Below are positions 1 through 8,984 of a DNA stretch of 64,000 nt, in pieces (position 1 is the stretch's first letter; each line of letters starts with the position of its first letter). Under the pieces are notes generated by a model, which had not been told where the DNA came from, did no database searches, and worked only from the letters and a program-made list of their open reading frames with translations. The DNA comes from Ceratobasidium sp. AG-K (Eukaryota; Basidiomycota; Agaricomycetes; Cantharellales; Ceratobasidiaceae). A program made the position numbers and the translations under genes. The DNA lies in the NCBI GenBank assembly GCA_037039685.1, contig JAWNGF010000006.1, positions 1,612,001-1,676,000 on the forward strand, given 5' to 3'.

Positions 1-1
1 C

Positions 2-2995
2 ATCCGAGTTAAAGAAGGAGACGAATGGAAAACAGCATTCCGAACCAAGGAAGGCCTATTCGAATATATTGTCATGCCCTTCGGACTGAAAAACGCACCG
101 GCAACCTTCCAACGATATATGAATCATATTTTCCGTGACCTGATTGATATCTGTGTCATTGTCTACATCGACGACATATTAATTTTCTCCAAGAACCGAA
201 GCCAGCACGTGGAGGATGTTCGAAAGGTACTCAAAATTCTGTTGGACAACAACCTCTTTGCGAAACTCCCGAAATGCGAATTCTTCGTCAAGAAACTTGT
301 CTACACAGGAATAAATATCAGCGAGGAAGGAATATCAATGCAAGAGGAAAAGGTCAAAGCAATCAAAGAATGGAAGGAACCAAGGACAGTCAAACAGGTC
401 CAAGCCTTCCTAGGATTTGCAAACTTTTACAGGCGATTCGTACCAAACTTCAGCGGCCTAGCAAAACCCTTAACCATTCTAACAAGAAAGGACCAGAAAT
501 GGAAATGGGAAGTAGAACAACAAGAGGCCTTCGATAACCTGAAAAGGGAAATATGCAAGGAACCATTACTGCGACACCCAGATCCAACAAAACCTTACAT
601 ATTGGAAACCGACGCAAGCGGCGTTGCTATGGGATCAATACTCTCTCAAAGACAAGACGACGGTTACTTACATCCCATTGCTTTCCTTTCAAAATCCTTC
701 AACGCTGCACAAATGAACTACGATGTTCACGATAAGGAGTTAATGGCAATTGTGGAATCACTAAAACACTGGCGATTACATCTAGAAGGAACTAGAGAAC
801 CAATAACTATCTACACCGACCACCGTAACCTGCAATACTGGAAGAAGGCAACTACATTTAACCGACGTCACGCTCGATGGCATCAAATCCTGGCTTCCTA
901 CAACTTTGAGATAGTTTACCGTCCGGGGAACATGTCAACAAAGCCAGACCTACTATCCAGAAGAGCTGATCATAGCAAAATACCAACAGCAGAGCAAATC
1001 ATGATCAAAGAGGAACAGTTCAAAGGATTCGCTGGAGAAGTCAAGACAGACATCATTGCTGACATTAGGGAAGCACAAACCAAAGACGAGAGCATCAGGA
1101 AGATCATAGAATTGTGCAAAAGCAAGGAGACCCTGCCCAAATCTGTGCAACAAGGAATTAGGAACTACAACTTCGAGGAAGACCTCCTCTGGATGGATGG
1201 GAGAATCTACGTGCCGGAAGACAAGGACACTCGGCTAAAGATACTCAGATTACACCACGATTCACCAATAGCAGGACACCAGGGTCAAGCCCGAACGCTA
1301 GAGCTTATCTCAAGAAAATACTACTGGCCCGGACTTAAGGCAACAGTAAACAAATACGTTGATTCTTGTGAACAGTGCCAAAGGGCAAAAGGAACAAAAA
1401 CCCAAGTACCACTAAAAGCGCTCGAAATCCCAAACAGTCCATGGGAGGACATTGCATACGATTTCATAGTAAAACTTCCAAAATCACAGGGCAATGACAG
1501 CATTCTAGTAGTAGTGGATCGGTTCTCCCGCATGGCACACTTCATAGCCTGTAAGGAATCAACAACTGCAGATCAACTTGCCGATCTTTTCCTGAAGAAC
1601 ATTTGGAGATTACACGGCTTCCCACGAAGTACAGTTTCGGACAGAGGAACAACTTTCAACAGCAAGTTCCTGAAGGCCCTCTACAAAAAAATCGGAACGA
1701 CACCCACGTTCAGCACAGCATATCATCCACAAACAGACGGAATAACGGAACGGATAAACCAGTGGATAGAAGCATGGCTTCGTACATTTGTTAACTACAG
1801 GCAGGATAACTGGACCGAACTACTTCCTATTGCAGAATTCTGCTACAACAACCAACGACATGGGATCACGGGAAAAACTCCTTTCGAGATTGTGAACGGC
1901 AGGGAACCATTATGGAATGTTCTAAGAGAAGCTACTACAATTCCTGAAGCAAATAACAAAGCGAATAACTGGCAGGAAGTATGGGATGAAGCAAAAGCAG
2001 CTATGGAATGGCACAGAAGAAAGGACACAATGGAACACCAACCAAAATACAAAGAGAACGACCTTGTGTGGCTTTTCGGACAAAACATAAAGACAAACCG
2101 TCCCAACAAGAAACTTGACAACAAGAAACACGGTCCCTTCAAAATCAAGAAAATCATATCAAGCCACGCCTACGAATTGGAGCTTCCAAAAACCATGAGA
2201 ATACACCCTGTATTCCACAGCGATCTTCTTAGTCCGTACAAAAAAGACGAGAACTTCCACAGAAACCAACCCCGACCACCGCCGATCACAACAGAAGAAG
2301 GAGAGGAAGAATACAAAGTGGAGAAAATCGTGGACTGGAAGGAAACTAAAGACGGGTTGTTCTACAGGGTCAGATGGAAGGGTTATGATGAAAAAGAAGA
2401 TACGGAACAACGGGCAGAAGATTTCGGTCACCTCGGAGTAGTAATGAAGAAGTTTTTGAGGAATTTCCCAAACGCCCCAACACCATCAAACTACAAGACG
2501 AGAAGTATTAAAGGGAGGGCAGAACGGGACGACAACGCAACTTGCAGAACTTGCTCACTTTCCAACTCGCTCTACACACTCAACGCACTTAACCTTTTTT
2601 GCACAACATGCCCGCCGTCACCCGTGCCACGATCGCCAACAACCTTGTCCGCGTTCTCAATGGACCAGCCTTCCAGACGGCTCGCATCCTTGATTCGGGA
2701 GCAGCCCTCTACGTTTTCAAAAGGTCCCAGCAGAGTCCAGGGCGGCTCCAATTCCGTGCCTCCGACGACGTCCTACACTCCGACCTTGGAGAATTCGAAT
2801 GGGTTGGCAAAAAATGGCCAACACGCATGCAACTCCAACGAAAGGAAATCTACGTATGCCGAGGATGTGCGGCCTTCCAGGTGTCCAAAGTCGTCCTGCT
2901 ATCCATGCACAAGCTTGGGGTGGTCGAATGGGGACAAGAAGGAGCTTACAGCAGCGAATGGGTGCCAGGATACAAAGGTCGCCCACCTACTCTAA
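2..2995 (+). CDS. pol: Pol polyprotein of A-1, 5'-partial (RT, RNase H, integrase, chromodomain)
   Basis: The frame is open from base 2, so the true start is outside the window. Visible in order from the first in-window Met (base 74): RT palm with the YIDD catalytic box near residue 36, RT thumb/connection, RNase H starting at ETDASG, the integrase zinc motif (HH...CC, from HHDSPIAGHQ to CEQCQR), and the DDE core with the Asp of DFIVKLP, the Asp of SDRG and the Glu of TDGITE. A chromodomain follows (EEYKVEKIVDW to RWKGY). Its usual third aromatic (W of the ENTWEP type) is replaced by E/Q. About 130 further codons (2600-2995) overlap the third ORF in another frame and look Ser/Pro/Thr-rich. 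All catalytic residues that can be seen are present. Confidence 0.93.
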   Translation: MRVKEGDEWKTAFRTKEGLFEYIVMPFGLKNAPATFQRYMNHIFRDLIDICVIVYIDDILIFSKNRSQHVEDVRKVLKILLDNNLFAKLPKCEFFVKKLVYTGINISEEGISMQEEKVKAIKEWKEPRTVKQVQAFLGFANFYRRFVPNFSGLAKPLTILTRKDQKWKWEVEQQEAFDNLKREICKEPLLRHPDPTKPYILETDASGVAMGSILSQRQDDGYLHPIAFLSKSFNAAQMNYDVHDKELMAIVESLKHWRLHLEGTREPITIYTDHRNLQYWKKATTFNRRHARWHQILASYNFEIVYRPGNMSTKPDLLSRRADHSKIPTAEQIMIKEEQFKGFAGEVKTDIIADIREAQTKDESIRKIIELCKSKETLPKSVQQGIRNYNFEEDLLWMDGRIYVPEDKDTRLKILRLHHDSPIAGHQGQARTLELISRKYYWPGLKATVNKYVDSCEQCQRAKGTKTQVPLKALEIPNSPWEDIAYDFIVKLPKSQGNDSILVVVDRFSRMAHFIACKESTTADQLADLFLKNIWRLHGFPRSTVSDRGTTFNSKFLKALYKKIGTTPTFSTAYHPQTDGITERINQWIEAWLRTFVNYRQDNWTELLPIAEFCYNNQRHGITGKTPFEIVNGREPLWNVLREATTIPEANNKANNWQEVWDEAKAAMEWHRRKDTMEHQPKYKENDLVWLFGQNIKTNRPNKKLDNKKHGPFKIKKIISSHAYELELPKTMRIHPVFHSDLLSPYKKDENFHRNQPRPPPITTEEGEEEYKVEKIVDWKETKDGLFYRVRWKGYDEKEDTEQRAEDFGHLGVVMKKFLRNFPNAPTPSNYKTRSIKGRAERDDNATCRTCSLSNSLYTLNALNLFCTTCPPSPVPRSPTTLSAFSMDQPSRRLASLIREQPSTFSKGPSRVQGGSNSVPPTTSYTPTLENSNGLAKNGQHACNSNERKSTYAEDVRPSRCPKSSCYPCTSLGWSNGDKKELTAANGCQDTKVAHLL

Positions 2996-3372
2996 GGCCT
3001 CGATGGAACGATGCATGGGACAAGAACTTCGAGGCGGACTTGGCAGATTGGAGGATGGAGCGGGGACGATACCAGAGAGAGAAGTTCGAGTGGAAGCCAT
3101 TCTGGTGGCAGGAGAAGGATGCAGACTTGTCGGAATGGAAGGAGGCCAAGCCAGACGTACGACAATGGGACAAGGACCATGTGGAGGAGCAGGAGAGGGT
3201 CATGGACTGGTCCAAGGCGGACTGGACAGACGACAAAACCTGGGAGAGGTGGGAGGAGCACTGCGACAAACCAGGTAACACTGCGTTCAACCCCATTGAT
3301 CTCACGGAGGAAGAGGAGGACGAAGTTGACTCCCTGGTCAAAAAGGTCGACAAGGACTGCTGGGTGCAGTAG
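2608..3372 (+). CDS. Third ORF (ORF3) of A-1, conserved protein of unknown function
   Basis: This predicted 254-residue protein sits between pol and the polypurine tract, in the -1 frame relative to pol, and overlaps the pol 3' end by about 390 nt. I chose the second Met (MPAVTR...) because all four family A copies share it; a Met three codons upstream (2599) is not conserved. Features: a C-R-G-C motif at residues 84-87 inside YVCRGCAAF, a Trp-rich half (about residues 130-225, Trp roughly every 10 residues), and an acidic C-terminal tail ending in CWVQ. No signal peptide or membrane segment is visible, so it does not look like an envelope gene. Family B carries a divergent counterpart with the same C-x-G-C core. 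Function unknown. Confidence 0.8.
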   Translation: MPAVTRATIANNLVRVLNGPAFQTARILDSGAALYVFKRSQQSPGRLQFRASDDVLHSDLGEFEWVGKKWPTRMQLQRKEIYVCRGCAAFQVSKVVLLSMHKLGVVEWGQEGAYSSEWVPGYKGRPPTLRPRWNDAWDKNFEADLADWRMERGRYQREKFEWKPFWWQEKDADLSEWKEAKPDVRQWDKDHVEEQERVMDWSKADWTDDKTWERWEEHCDKPGNTAFNPIDLTEEEEDEVDSLVKKVDKDCWVQ

Positions 3373-3404
3373 ATCGCTCCTTTCGGGTTCCCCTCAAGGA
3401 CCTT

Positions 3405-3417
3405 AAGGGGGGAGTAA
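3405..3417 (+). other. Polypurine tract of A-1
   Basis: A G-rich run (AGGGGGGAGTAA type) abuts the 3' LTR directly and lies about 35 nt after the ORF3 stop. The same run occurs in mirror orientation next to the 3' LTRs of A-2 and A-4. It is the expected primer for plus-strand cDNA synthesis. Confidence 0.8.
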
Positions 3418-3867
3418 TGTCGTGAGCCATGCTCCCGCCATCGGACTCGTCTACGTCTTGTCCTTCCTCTTGTATTTGATCTTTGTTTTCTTTCTTGCCG
3501 CGTTGCCACCTTCTTGTGGTTATGTGTTACACTGTGTAACGTGGCTGTGCTTTGTACAAGTCATGTCTGTTCATACAGCATGACTCACATGGACACTCCT
3601 GACTGGTTAACTACTGTGACTCTTGTGGCTGCGCCTTGTATGACTCGGCCACTTCTTTGAATATATATAGAGGACCAACAAGCCTGGCAACCCCAGCTTG
3701 TTTTGTCTCGTCAAAACATCCCCTCTGAGTGACACTTAGAACCACCCCTACCCTCAAGAGCCTACAGACACTTAAGTGTGTTGCGGTTCAAGAAGTCACT
3801 CAGGTCTTAGTGCCGTCCACTCTCCATCGCGGCTTGTCTCATAGCCACCAAGAAGAAGCTTACGACA
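3418..3867 (+). repeat. 3' LTR of A-1 (family A, 450 bp)
   Basis: It begins TGTCGTGAGC and ends GCTTACGACA, so it has a short TGTCGT/ACGACA terminal inverted repeat. The U3 part has TGACTCA-type motifs and a TATA box near 3660-3669. The predicted transcript start AGCTTGTTTTGT follows at 3695. The U5 part ends with a GGCTTGTCTCATAGCCACC motif found in every family A LTR. Confidence 0.93.
3660..3706 (+). promoter_or_regulatory. LTR core promoter, family A: TATA box and predicted transcript start
   Basis: An ATATATATAG box is followed about 30 nt later by CCCCAGCTTGTTTTGT. The 12 nt from AGCTTG are exactly what the family A primer-binding site is complementary to. I infer that this is the 5' end of the element RNA (start of R). 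The same layout recurs in all family A LTRs here. Confidence 0.6.
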
Positions 3868-4088
3868 CACAGATAACCTGTTTTTTTCAATAGTCCAACT
3901 TGTGCAACTCCAGAGCTGAGCACAAGTGAAAGTGTAGACATGTCGGGCCGGTAGACACCTCAAGCGCGGCGAGTGTAAGAAGAGGCAGGCGTGGGTGGAT
4001 AAACCAGTGCAAGGAACCACGGGTGCGGGTATGACTGCGGTGCGCCAGGAAATGAGATATCGAGGTCGAGTGGGAACAGCAGGCCCAA
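3868..4088. other. Intergenic, no recognised feature
   Basis: These 221 bp lie between the A-1 3' LTR and a solo LTR. I see no coding sequence or repeat that I recognise. It is probably a piece of the older sequence into which both elements inserted. Confidence 0.4.
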
Positions 4089-4546
4089 TGTTGTAAGCTT
4101 CTTCTTGATGGCTATGAGACAAGCCGCAATGGAGAGTGGATGGCACTAAGACCTAAGTGACCTCTTGAACCGCAACACACTTAAGTGTCTGTAGGCTCTT
4201 GAGGGTAGGGGTGGTTCAAAGTGTCACTCAAAGGGGATGTTTGACAAGACAAAACAAGCTGGGGTTACCAGGCTTGTTGGTCCTCTATATATATTCAGAA
4301 AAAGGCCAAGTCATACAAGGCGCAGCCACATGAGTCATACATCACAGCCAGTCAGGGGTGTCCATGTGAGTCATGCTGTATGAACCGACATGACTCGTAC
4401 AAAGCACAGCTGCATTACACAATGTAACAGGATAACCACAAGAAGGTGGCAACGCGGCGGGAAAAGAGAAACAAAACATAACATACACAGCCACGAGACA
4501 GGAGGAGGCGAAGACGAGTCCGATGGAGAGAGCAAGGCTTGCGACA
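4089..4546 (-). repeat. Solo LTR, family A, minus orientation
   Basis: This 458-bp LTR reads TGTTGTAAGC... to ...GCGACA on the plus strand and has no internal region beside it. It is flanked by a perfect 5-bp duplication CCCAA (4084-4088 and 4547-4551). That marks an insertion later collapsed by LTR-LTR recombination. One terminal base is mutated (TGTC to TGTT). Confidence 0.93.
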
Positions 4547-4551
4547 CCCAA

Positions 4552-5164
4552 GCAAAGGCAATTTGGGCAGGCCAAGAACAGAAACTGCGGGTTGAGAGTG
4601 ACACAAATGTGACACAAGAATAGGGTGGGGATGAGACGAGGATGTGACAAGGACGTGACGGCAATGAGGGGGGAGGGGAGACAGGGAGGAGATAGGGAGA
4701 AGGGGACAAGACGGGGATGAGATGGGGACAAGACAATGGTACAAGAGGCGTGAGTTGGCAACGCATGGCTTGAGAAGGATGTACTGACCAGCTACAACAG
4801 CGCCAGCACCAGGCGTTACACAAGACTCAAGTCGTGATTTGGACTCGGGCACCAAGGAACTGGCCGAAACAACGCAGGGCCTTGAAACTTGGCGCTTGAA
4901 AGGGGCTGACCCCGAAAATCTGTTTGGGAATAGTCACAGTGGGTTTGTGTACATTGTTTTCTATTGCCACTCCGAGTACTTACTGAAATTGAACCTGGGG
5001 ACAACCAAAGCGGTGATGCCTATTGGCAGGGTCGAGGCAAGGTGCTCACGTAGCCAAGGGGGGGCATCTGTGGCATCCCTGCTTGAACAAATGTGTAGAT
5101 AGAAACCTTGAAAGAAGATTGTATGTCAGCGACGGTTGAGCACAGCAAACAAAACGGACAAACC
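4552..5164. other. Intergenic, G/A-rich stretch, no supported gene
   Basis: About 4620-4740 is strongly purine-rich (GGGG/GA repeats with gatgaga and ggggacaag words) and looks like degenerate low-complexity sequence. The remainder is unremarkable. Open frames on the minus strand here translate to Pro/Ser/Leu-rich junk from the purine tract. Confidence 0.45.
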
Positions 5165-8100
5165 TTAGTGTGTGACCAAACGATTCTCCCAGTGTCGCAG
5201 GACGTTGAAAACAAAGTAGGACGCGTAACGGTTAAGGTGGAAGATGCTACAGGTTTCCAGCAAGTCGGTGGACGACGAGATCTCGTGAGTTGGTAAGAGA
5301 GAGCTGAACCGGGGGGTAAGGTGACAAGCCATTTGAAGCCTCAAGAGTGGCATGACAGAGACATGTCGGGCAGAGGGACCGCTCATATCGTGGCTGGTGG
5401 AATAAAAGCCGTCCGCGGATCCAGGTTTGGCCAAGAACGCCTGGAAGTGCTTGACATAGACAAGCTTTTTGCTGTAGATATGCTGAAGGTGTCGCGGTAA
5501 TTTAAATATGACTTGCACGCAACCAGCACCATAGCCTGTATACATTGAGTGTCCTCAACAAACATTCTGTGGGGGGAGAAACAACAAGAACTTATGGTGG
5601 ATACCCTGTTTCTCATGGTTAGTGACAAATAGCGTGGTGTCGAAAGCACCGTGGTGTGTCAAATGGTTGTAATCGTCGCGTAGCTCGGGGGTTGCACAGA
5701 TAGTATCGACCTGGGGCCCATCTTTGGGAAGAAATGGCAGGCGTCCGTGTTCGAGTCGGCAGCAGTGCCAGACGGCAAAGGCCTGCATTTTATCGAGTGG
5801 GACATGTGTGCAATTGGGGTTGCGGCTACAGAGGAATGCCTTAGTGGCTTTGACGATGGTAGTCGCATGGTAATTTTTTGCCAGGGAAGCGCCAGTCCTG
5901 GTCATGTGACTCTTGTCCCTCGCAGTCGACGCCAACGGACGAGGGTGCCAAACCAAGTCCGAGTCCCATTCGCAGCGGACTTCAGGAGGACCCTCTGGAC
6001 TCTCGTCCGCCGGCTGCCCCATCACTTGACCTAGCGGCCCAGCTCACTCCTTCCCCCGTCTTGGCTGGCAAACAACCTCGAATTTGCCTCCATCCTCATT
6101 GGCCCCGGGATCTCCGGCCTGGTCGGGCAATCTGCTCAAACTGTCACCGCTCAGAAGGATGCCAATGTTGATTAGGTGAGTATGGAGTAAGACCCATGCC
6201 TCCCGCTGCTCAAGGTATTTCGTCATCTGCGGCATAGGGTTGACTTTGTTGGATGCGCGCCAGCCGTCCTTGACGTACTCAATGTGCAACCGCTTGGTTG
6301 CTTTGCTATTAAAGTTGTTGGGGGTTCCAAGGCTGCGAATCGAGTCGGCAAAGTGTCGTAGCATGTGAAGCTTAGGGGTACCGTCGAAACTCCCTTTGCC
6401 AATCACCTCTGGTTTGTTGAATACCTTCTTGAGTTTGTGGAATTTGGCTAAACACGTCTCTAGATCGGATATGTCTTCCTTGGTCATCTGCGACAGGTGC
6501 GCCAAATGCATAAAATCGACCAGATTCCGCGACGCGGCAACAGTGTCCAACTTGTCGCATCCTGAGGCAACCGCCATGAAAACTTGGGCAAGCGATTTGG
6601 CCTCTTTGCCGGACCACTGGGAGATTTTCAACTTCCCATAACTGCAGGGGCGAGGGCCTGGGGCGCGTGGGAGACCAGTCAACCAGCGATTGAACTGTTT
6701 AGGGGTCAACAGGTTTGTCATCCACTTCACTACGTGGTCAAGGAAAACACCCTTGTTGACCTGATGCAGCAGGTTGGGCATGATTGCGCCGGGAATGTTG
6801 GCAAACGGGAGTTTCTCCCAGAACAGGCAGACTGGGCAATAGCCCAGCTTTCGGAGCGCAGGTCCAGGTCGCCCTTGCGCTCCATCCAACACTTCAAAAA
6901 AGTCCAACTTGTCTTGTTTGCAATGAGACCGACTGCAGTCCCCACGGCCTTTTAACGGGCTATGGCATATAGGACACCCACTTTGCCGAATGCAGGAAAC
7001 GAGACATTGCTCCAGCCAATCGCCAACAAACACCGAGACGATGGGAAAAACAAGGCGGACGCCACTGTCAGCACACAGCATCTTGATTCCGCGCTCGCCA
7101 GCCTTCTGCAACGGCTTCAAGAGGCACTTCATACACTTGTGGTAGAATTGCCACCCCTCCTTTCCGTTCTCTGGAACCACAGGGATATAGCTGAGCAGAA
7201 TTTGTGCATGTTTGGATGGACGTCGGCGGAGCGATTTGCTGATGTTGCCGATGGTTAGGTAAACCGGCCATGCAACACGACTGCCGCTCATGAGCAACAT
7301 TTGGGTCATATCAGTTGACAGTATGACCGTTGCAACTGTAGCTCCACGCCCGCCGCCCAGCGCATTCTATAACCCCCAAACAAAGTAAGTATTCTTGTAC
7401 GTTCATTCATGTCGTTCAAAAGGCTTACCTGTAGTTGCCACCATTGGTTACCTGTCCAGACCTCTCCGTAGATCCAGCGTGCACGCAATCTTGAGGTGTA
7501 CTGGCGGACGGGTGCATACCGCATATGCTTGGCAAAGCAACGCGTTGACATCAGCTGGCGTATGACATTGACTGGGTTACGGGTCCAAAAGTTGATCCAT
7601 TTGCCCTTTGGATCCTTAATGACCAGTTTCGTCCAATTGGGACTGTGCGGTAGCTCATTGACATCCTCGAGGAAGTTGCAACAACTGCGCCAGGGCAGTG
7701 TGGTGTTCTAGGAACAGGTAAGCCTTGGCAAAAACTACCAATCAACTGACTCACATATTTACGCAGGTACTCCTCGTGTTTCCCGTTGCTGATGTGGATG
7801 TTCCCCAGCCATTTGCCATGCTTGAAGAGCTTAGCATCCTCCCACATGGGATTATAGGGACGCTTGGGGGGTTCAGGCACAACCTGCCATCGTAGGACGC
7901 CCCCAGCGGTCGGGTCAGGGTGTGGTTCTTTGTGAATCAACCTGTGCGGTGGGCGGCAGGGAGGGGTAGGAGTCACTTTTGGTGGGGGGCCCCGCCAGTA
8001 CACACCATCATCCGCCTTGTCTTTGCCATTGGTGGTATCGCCGCTCTTGTCGTCGTCGCTGTCCCATTCCAACTCCGTGGCCGCATTGTCTGGAACAAAA

Positions 8101-8483
8101 TCCAAGTTGTGGTCGTGGTCGCCAGCGTCGCCGTAACCAGGGGGCGGGACCAGCTGGTTGTTTTCATTGTGAGTCCAACCACTTGGGCCAGTGTGGTCAA
8201 AACCATCTTCCATTTCAACATCTTTGATGACGACCGGTTCTTCCTCAGGCGGTGGCTCTAGAACAACCTTGGGCAATCGCAATCGCAGTGGTTTTGTTGG
8301 TGCAGGATGGGATGTGGGGTTGCGGGCGTAATTCCAGTGAGCTGCAACCACGCGCGCATCATACTCGGCAAGATGATATTTACGACACTTAGGCACTTGA
8401 GAATAGTGATATACAAGACCTCGAGAACTGGGCAAAGTTTTCTTGCAACATCGGCAGCAAAGGTGCGATTTTGGGGGGATCAT
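5165..8483 (-). CDS. Plavaka-family transposase, 4-5 exons
   Basis: Predicted exons on the minus strand: 8483-7755, 7707-7429, 7366-6077, 6013-5605 and 5535-5165, joining in frame to about 1025 residues. The N-terminus has a C2H2-like finger (C-x2-C, then Y-H near GLVYHYS) and then an acidic, Pro-rich linker. The core carries features I associate with Plavaka transposases of basidiomycetes: a WTGNQWW-type motif, a GGRGATVATVILSTDMT segment leading to WPVYLTIGN, LLHQVNKGVFLDHVVKW, the K-H-x-L-R-H region, and the C-terminal VQVIFKLP...ACHLTPRF block. Introns 7708-7754 (47 nt), 7367-7428 (62 nt) and 5536-5604 (69 nt) have GT-AG ends and restore family motifs across the joins. A TGA at 6044-6046 interrupts the third block unless a 63-nt GT-AG intron (6014-6076) is removed, which keeps the frame. 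I could not identify terminal repeats. Confidence 0.8.
6014..6076 (-). other. Possible intron (63 nt) or site of a premature stop in the transposase
   Basis: The transposase frame meets TGA at 6044-6046. On the minus strand a GTTGTTTGCC...GGGGCAG segment of 63 nt surrounds the stop and could be spliced in phase. The donor GTTGTT is weak, so either reading is possible. If it is not spliced, the gene is a pseudogene truncated before its C-terminal block. Confidence 0.4.
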
Positions 8484-8984
8484 GGTATGATGTGTAGTGG
8501 GTGATGTTCACAGGAGGTGAGTTGGACTTGTGATTTTTTGACTGCTTACCCCTTGGACATCAGGGCGGTTGGAAGCCCTCCAATCCCAACTTCAATCCCA
8601 ACTTTGATTTCGAGATGTATGCGCCCAAAGTCTGAGAATCGGCTGAAACCACTGCATCCTGCCTACATATGCCAAGTAGGTAAGTGTCAGTTCCTGACAC
8701 TGTGAAGGCTATTTGCGTTAACCTTTGATTTTTGAAGCCAAAATGAATGGGCTTCAAGCTCCAAACGCAGCAACAAAGCACAGTCTTCTTGCTCCTAATG
8801 AGATGGCCCAGGGTTCGGCGCCCGCTTTCAGAGTTCCTCGTATATAGACTCTGCAAAATTACTCTTGAAGGCAGAGTGCCCCCTTTGTTTGTTCGCCTCC
8901 TCCCTCGCCAAAACCTCCATGACCTCAACCTTCTTCTACATGCGCTTGGAACACTCCATTCTCTCATTGCGTGCCGCATTCAAC
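8484..8984. promoter_or_regulatory. Divergent intergenic region between transposase and 12-exon gene
   Basis: About 500 bp separates two head-to-head gene models, so both promoters should lie here. I see no clear TATA box and no recognised repeat. A terminal repeat of the transposon may also lie here, but I could not find a convincing inverted partner near 5100. Confidence 0.35.

Larger units (their letters stand above)
1..3867 (+). mobile_element. Ty3/gypsy chromodomain retrotransposon, family A copy A-1 (3' part)
   Basis: The window opens inside the reverse transcriptase of a family A element and runs through RNase H, integrase, chromodomain, third ORF, polypurine tract and 3' LTR. Gag, protease and the 5' LTR lie to the left of the window. 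The order PR-RT-RH-IN-chromodomain is that of chromoviruses in the Metaviridae (Ty3/gypsy). No stop or frameshift was seen in the visible coding part. The target duplication cannot be tested because the left end is missing; the five bases after the LTR are CACAG. Confidence 0.95.

Noticed and set aside
1843..2431. Open frames of 60-104 codons on the minus strand inside A-1 pol (and equivalents in other copies)
   Set aside because: They are antisense shadows of the pol frame, repeat in every copy because the sense sequence is conserved, and have no initiation context or domain.
2608..3372. ORF3 as a retroviral-type envelope gene
   Set aside because: The position fits, but there is no signal peptide, no transmembrane helix and no cleavage-site pattern; Trp-rich and acidic composition argues for a soluble protein.
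4342..4855. Minus-strand frames of 139-150 codons overlapping the solo LTR and purine-rich tract
   Set aside because: Low-complexity Pro/Ser/Leu translation of a purine-rich strand in three overlapping frames; no coding signal.
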